DNA from: Rubrivivax sp.
Lineage (GTDB): Bacteria > Pseudomonadota > Gammaproteobacteria > Burkholderiales > Burkholderiaceae_C
Assembly (NCBI GenBank): GCA_030653385.1
Contig: JAURZM010000035.1
Coordinates: 1 to 61,867 of the forward strand
DNA: 61,867 bases
Direction: 5' to 3'
The notes beneath the pieces were generated by a model. The model ran no database searches. It was not told the origin of the DNA and worked only from the letters and a program-made list of their open reading frames with translations. Positions 60,495 through 61,867 of this stretch are shown here, in pieces; positions within the stretch are counted from its first letter, which is position 1; each line of letters begins with the position of its first letter. The position numbers and the translations under genes were made by a program.

Positions 60495-61686
60495 TGCAGT
60501 CCCACAACACGCAGGCCATGCCCAGGTCGCCGGTCCACAGGGTGTGGCGCCCCTGGCCATGCACGGCGCGCTCCTGTTCCACCTGCACGATGCCGTGCAT
60601 CGCAAAGGCCCGCGCCCGCTCGAGCCAGCGCTCGTCGCCGGTGCGGGCAAACAGGTGAAGAAAGGCGTGCGCATTGCCGGCCGTGCCGTGGCAGAAGGCC
60701 ACCCCCTTGGCCAGCGGGCCGGCGCGCCAGGTCAGTTCGCCGGCTTGTTGCAGCAGCAGGTCCCAGGCCGGGGCATCGGGCACGCTGCGCGGCAGCGGCG
60801 CCAGGCGGCAGACGATGCCGGCAGCACCGTGGCAGTCCTGCACCAGCGGCGGTTTGTTGGCGGGTGAAACCGCCGGCACCCGGGGCCACCAGTTCACGCA
60901 GTTGCCGTCGCGCAGCGCGGTGGCCTGCAGGAAGGCCAGCGCACGCGCCGCAAACGCATCGCGCAATTGGGGCGTGATGAAGGCCGCGCCGCGTACCGCC
61001 GGGTAGACGTTGCCGACAAAGCCGTGGCCCGCGCCGATCAAGGTTTCAACGCGCCCATAGAGGTTCTGCACCCAGCCCCAGGTGCCGCCGGCGGCGCCCA
61101 GGGTTTCCATCTCGTCCCACAGGATCTGCACCGCACGCTGCACCAGGCCAGCCCAGCGGGCATCGCCGGTGTGTTCGGCCATGGCGATGGCCGCCAGCAC
61201 ACTGCCCGACGAGCCCCACAGCTGCTCGCGCACGGGGTTCTGCAGATTGCCTTGCACCACCTCGAAGAGGCGCTGCGCCGCGGCTTCGTCGTGTGTGAGC
61301 TTCCACTGCAGCAGGAGCAGGCCCGATTCGCCGATCAGGAAAGACGCGGTGCCGTGCTGGCTGCCTTCCACTGCCGCGACCTGCTGCGCTGCCAGGCCCT
61401 GCACGAAGTGGCTGAAGTCCCAACGCTTGTCGCTTGCACCGGCTTGTGCCAGGTGCTCGAGTGCCCAGATCGCCCCGCCCGCACCGCCGTACAGCTCACA
61501 CAGGGGCTCGCCGGGCGGGCCGCCGTCTTCGCGCGGGTGGGCGCTCCAGCCGCGGGCCGGGTCGAAGGCGCTCAGCGCCGCAGCCACCCAGTGCTGGATG
61601 GCCGCACGCGCGGCGCCTTCGTTCCACGGCTCACCGGCAAGCGGCTCGTGGCGTTCGGGTCCGTACAGCGCCGTGTGGGTCGTCAA
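60454..61686 (-). CDS. Orphan LanC-like (lanthionine synthetase C family) protein
   Basis: TTG 61686 is chosen as start because AGGAG lies seven bases upstream; an ATG 48 codons earlier would add non-homologous sequence. The 410-residue protein has the LanC alpha-barrel repeats (LYGGAGGAIWALEHL, GTASFLIGESGLLLL, GAGHGFVGNVYP) and zinc ligands in QDCHGAAGIV (Cys 285) and FCHGTAGNAHAFL (Cys 332, His 333). These positions nearly equal NisC Cys 284, Cys 330 and His 331. It should bind zinc and activate thiols. No lanthipeptide precursor or dehydratase gene is visible nearby, so it may be a LanCL-like enzyme acting on another substrate. Confidence 0.88.
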   Translation of the reverse strand: MTTHTALYGPERHEPLAGEPWNEGAARAAIQHWVAAALSAFDPARGWSAHPREDGGPPGEPLCELYGGAGGAIWALEHLAQAGASDKRWDFSHFVQGLAAQQVAAVEGSQHGTASFLIGESGLLLLQWKLTHDEAAAQRLFEVVQGNLQNPVREQLWGSSGSVLAAIAMAEHTGDARWAGLVQRAVQILWDEMETLGAAGGTWGWVQNLYGRVETLIGAGHGFVGNVYPAVRGAAFITPQLRDAFAARALAFLQATALRDGNCVNWWPRVPAVSPANKPPLVQDCHGAAGIVCRLAPLPRSVPDAPAWDLLLQQAGELTWRAGPLAKGVAFCHGTAGNAHAFLHLFARTGDERWLERARAFAMHGIVQVEQERAVHGQGRHTLWTGDLGMACVLWDCISGRPGFPTLDRF

Positions 61687-61760
61687 TGCCGTTCTCCTGG
61701 CAGCACGGCTTCGGGCCGCGGTTCGCCTCAGAGTGTGAGAGGCAATCCCATGCACCCGCG

Positions 61761-61858
61761 CCGGGGTACCCAAGGGCCCTGAGCAAGGCGCAGCGCGCAG
61801 CCCGGACTCACGTCCGGGCAAGCGATGCAACGCCGCGCAGGGCCCTTGGGTGCCCCGG
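61761..61858. repeat. Large inverted repeat with inner hairpin at the window edge
   Basis: Two 21-base arms, 61761-61781 and 61838-61858, are inverted with a single mismatch and share CCAAGGGCCCTG. Inside them GCCCGGAC-TCAC-GTCCGGGC (61800-61819) forms a perfect eight-pair hairpin. The folded form is a branched, cruciform-like structure upstream of the LanC-like gene. It may be a mobile repeat or a regulatory RNA fold. Confidence 0.75.
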
Positions 61859-61867
61859 CCCTTCGGG

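Overview
The window is about 62 kb of high-GC DNA with tightly packed, often 1- or 4-base overlapping genes and the strand-asymmetric codon use of a betaproteobacterium. The aerobic benzoyl-CoA (box) genes, the homoprotocatechuate genes, a PEP-CTERM protein with a sigma-54-like promoter, and CCCCC/GGGGGG palindromic repeats together suggest Burkholderiales, probably the Rubrivivax-Leptothrix-Ideonella (Sphaerotilaceae-type) group. That placement is inference; no rRNA is present, and I see no tRNA, CRISPR array, insertion sequence or prophage.

Layout. (1) 1-12.6 kb: the 3' end of a giant repeat-containing surface protein, followed by two modules, each a hybrid histidine kinase with an Hpt domain whose gene overlaps that of a c-di-GMP enzyme carrying a receiver domain: kinase then REC-EAL, and kinase then REC-GGDEF. 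(2) 12.9-15.4 kb: a single-domain response regulator, a PadR regulator with a membrane partner, and small hypothetical genes. (3) 15.4-23 kb: a leftward seven-gene homoprotocatechuate meta-cleavage operon (hpaG1-G2-E-D-F-H plus an AraD/FucA-type aldolase), a divergent hpaR, and an overlapping AI-2E-family permease gene. (4) 23-30.3 kb: a YbjQ-family gene, a class V aminotransferase, a leftward 3-hydroxybenzoate/gentisate unit with a TonB receptor under a divergent MarR gene, and a universal stress protein. (5) 30.3-48.7 kb: a complete benzoate pathway. A leftward operon carries DUF4863, boxD, benzoate-CoA ligase, an alpha/beta hydrolase and livKHMGF. boxR and boxCBA-hydratase-dehydrogenase-thiolase run rightward. 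Both outward promoters carry the same TGCA-N6-TGCA-like operators abutting the -35 box.

(6) 48.7-57.3 kb: a UPF0126/TRIC channel, 3-hydroxybutyrate dehydrogenase, a Spy-like protein with its own two-component system, a Tat-exported family-5 solute-binding protein, a PEP-CTERM protein, an AT-richer gene-free stretch, and a frameshifted fragment of the solute-binding gene. (7) 57.5-61.9 kb: an operon like E. coli ybhP-ybhO(clsB)-ybhN, convergent with and overlapping an orphan LanC-like gene, then a large inverted repeat at the window edge.

How they work together. Benzoate would be imported by LivKHMGF, activated by BclA, epoxidised by BoxAB, ring-opened by BoxC, oxidised by BoxD and finished by beta-oxidation-type steps to acetyl-CoA and succinyl-CoA. 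The hpa and 3-hydroxybenzoate/gentisate modules add two more aromatic routes, each incomplete in this window (no hpaBC, no recognised hpaI, no maleylpyruvate isomerase or hydrolase). The first 12.6 kb looks like a surface-attachment decision circuit working through c-di-GMP.
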